A stretch of DNA of 5,831 bases, from positions 44,021-49,851 of the forward strand of contig NVVO01000003.1 in assembly GCA_002733385.1 (NCBI GenBank), given 5' to 3'. Of this stretch, positions 4,817 to 5,831 are shown piece by piece (the stretch's first letter is position 1; every line of letters starts with the position of its first letter). Source of the stretch: Robiginitomaculum sp. GTDB taxonomy: Bacteria > Pseudomonadota > Alphaproteobacteria > Caulobacterales > Maricaulaceae. Below the pieces are notes generated by a model. The model was given only the letters and a program-made list of their open reading frames with translations, was not told where the DNA came from and made no database searches. The position numbers were made by a program, and so were the translations under genes.

Positions 4817-5831
4817 ATGCTGCGTATCAAACAAATCTCCATTCAGGCAATCCTACCCAGTCTATTAGTGTTGACGGCGTGTAGCCAGGAAACAAGCACA
4901 CCGCCAATTGCGCCGACCCAAACTCTGCATGAGCGGGTTCTGACCTTAGATACCCATGTGGATGTGCCGCTTAACTTTATGACACCGGAAATGGACCCGG
5001 GGACAGATACCACGGCTCAGGTTGATTTAGGCAAAATGGAAACAGGAGGTCTGGACGCTGCGTTTTTCATTGTCTATGTGCCGCAAACCAATATCGCAGA
5101 CGTGAGCGCCGCAGAATATGCCAAGGCCCGCGCAATCGCAGAAACTCGTTACACGGCCATCAAAAAAATGACGGACACTTATTCTGACCGCATTGAGCTG
5201 GCCCGCACGGCGGCTGATGTCAGGCGTATCCACAAGGCTGGCAAACGGGCCGCGCTTATTGGTATGGAAAACGCATTCCCCTTAGGCCCCAGTGTCGACG
5301 ACGTACCCATGTGGGCGCAGCGCGGGGTGCGTTATGTGGGCCTGACCCATTTTGGCCACAACCAATTTGGTGACAGCTCCAACCCCAATAAAGACGATGG
5401 TCAGACCGAAACCCTGCACGGCGGCTTGTCACCTTTGGGCCGCGAATTGGTGGTCGCACTCAACACGTCCGGGATTATGGTTGATGTGTCCCACACCGGT
5501 AAAAAAACCATGATGCAAGCCGTAAGCCTGTCCAAAGCCCCGGTGATTGCCTCCCATAGCGGCGTCAAAGCGGTGGCGGACAGTGCGCGCAATCTGGACG
5601 ATGAGCAATTGCGGGCTTTGGCCAAAAACGGCGGCGTTGTGCACATCGTGGCCTTCGATTCCTATATCAAAACCCATACGGCCAAGCAAACCGACTATAT
5701 CGCTCAAATACGCGCCGATATGGGGCTGGAAACCCGGGCCGCCCGCTCGGCCATGAGCAAGGAAACCAGGGCTATCTATACAAAGCGGGCAAAGCAAATA
5801 TACGACATTGCGCCGCGTGCCTCGGTTGCGA
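4817..5831 (+). CDS. Peptidase M19 (membrane/renal dipeptidase family) lipoprotein, C-terminus cut by window edge
   Basis: The frame is open from ATG 4817 to the window end, giving 338 codons of a family usually near 400 residues in bacteria. The first 22 residues are a lipoprotein signal: basic start, hydrophobic ILPSLLVL, lipobox LTAC with lipidated C22. Ser follows the Cys, which favours outer-membrane sorting. The mature part is an M19 zinc dipeptidase: LDTHVDVP (44-51) supplies H47 and D49, GMEN (149-152) the bridging E151, VSHTG (224-228) H226 and ASHSG (245-249) H247. The 21-residue gap between these last two His matches human DPEP1 (H198/H219). The family cleaves dipeptides, including ones with D-residues, and would act in the periplasm, perhaps in peptide nutrition or peptidoglycan turnover. 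The body is far richer in GC (63-68% in two 60-base lines counted) than the oxygenase genes upstream. It has its own ribosome binding site and a possible promoter, so it is probably a separate transcription unit. Confidence 0.92.
   Translation, partial: MLRIKQISIQAILPSLLVLTACSQETSTPPIAPTQTLHERVLTLDTHVDVPLNFMTPEMDPGTDTTAQVDLGKMETGGLDAAFFIVYVPQTNIADVSAAEYAKARAIAETRYTAIKKMTDTYSDRIELARTAADVRRIHKAGKRAALIGMENAFPLGPSVDDVPMWAQRGVRYVGLTHFGHNQFGDSSNPNKDDGQTETLHGGLSPLGRELVVALNTSGIMVDVSHTGKKTMMQAVSLSKAPVIASHSGVKAVADSARNLDDEQLRALAKNGGVVHIVAFDSYIKTHTAKQTDYIAQIRADMGLETRAARSAMSKETRAIYTKRAKQIYDIAPRASVA

Noticed and set aside
5027..5797. Minus-strand ORFs of 67-122 codons over the dipeptidase gene
   Set aside because: They are shadows of the GC-rich M19 frame, which has the signal peptide, all zinc ligands and a ribosome binding site.
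1..5831. CRISPR array, transposase, tRNA or toxin-antitoxin pair
   Set aside because: I looked for spaced direct repeats, transposase motifs, tRNA-like cloverleaf ends and small paired ORFs, and saw none.

Overview
The window looks like a piece of a Gram-negative, probably proteobacterial, chromosome. The evidence is an outer-membrane-type lipoprotein signal on an M19 dipeptidase, a WecD-like sugar-nucleotide acetyltransferase, and a glycosyltransferase of the polyprenyl-phosphate type. An alphaproteobacterium is possible, but I cannot fix the taxon from the sequence. There are six protein genes (two cut by the window edges), no RNA genes, no mobile element and no CRISPR. No gene-free stretch exceeds about 160 bases.

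Left part (1-2526, minus strand): a tightly packed three-gene surface-glycan unit transcribed right to left. It starts with a polytopic membrane protein (GTG start, possible GT-C glycosyltransferase). Next is a GNAT acetyltransferase of the WecD/FdtC type, joined by a TAATG overlap. Last is a family 2 glycosyltransferase, joined by a 4-base GTGA overlap and truncated at base 1. The set suggests making an N-acylated 4-amino- or 3-amino-deoxy sugar and attaching or flipping it in a lipopolysaccharide, O-antigen or other surface glycan.

Middle (2659-4698, plus strand, divergent from the glycan unit): two different families of Fe(II)/2-oxoglutarate-dependent oxygenase. The first is an aspartyl/asparaginyl beta-hydroxylase (AspH/LpxO superfamily) with a hydrophobic C-terminal segment. 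The second is a JmjC/cupin_8 protein whose facial-triad Asp position is Ala (H201-S-A203), while the second His and the 2-oxoglutarate Lys are kept at the expected spacing. The HxA triad is the most interesting point in the window. It is the substitution that marks Fe/2OG halogenases of the SyrB2 type, but it could also mean a two-His oxygenase or a dead enzyme.

Right part (4817-5831, plus strand): the first three quarters of an M19 (renal dipeptidase family) lipoprotein with all zinc ligands present. Its body is clearly GC-richer than the oxygenase region. The junction near 4700-4800 therefore looks like the edge of an AT-rich accessory surface-glycan island against more typical chromosome. 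It carries a possible terminator with two interleaved inverted repeats.
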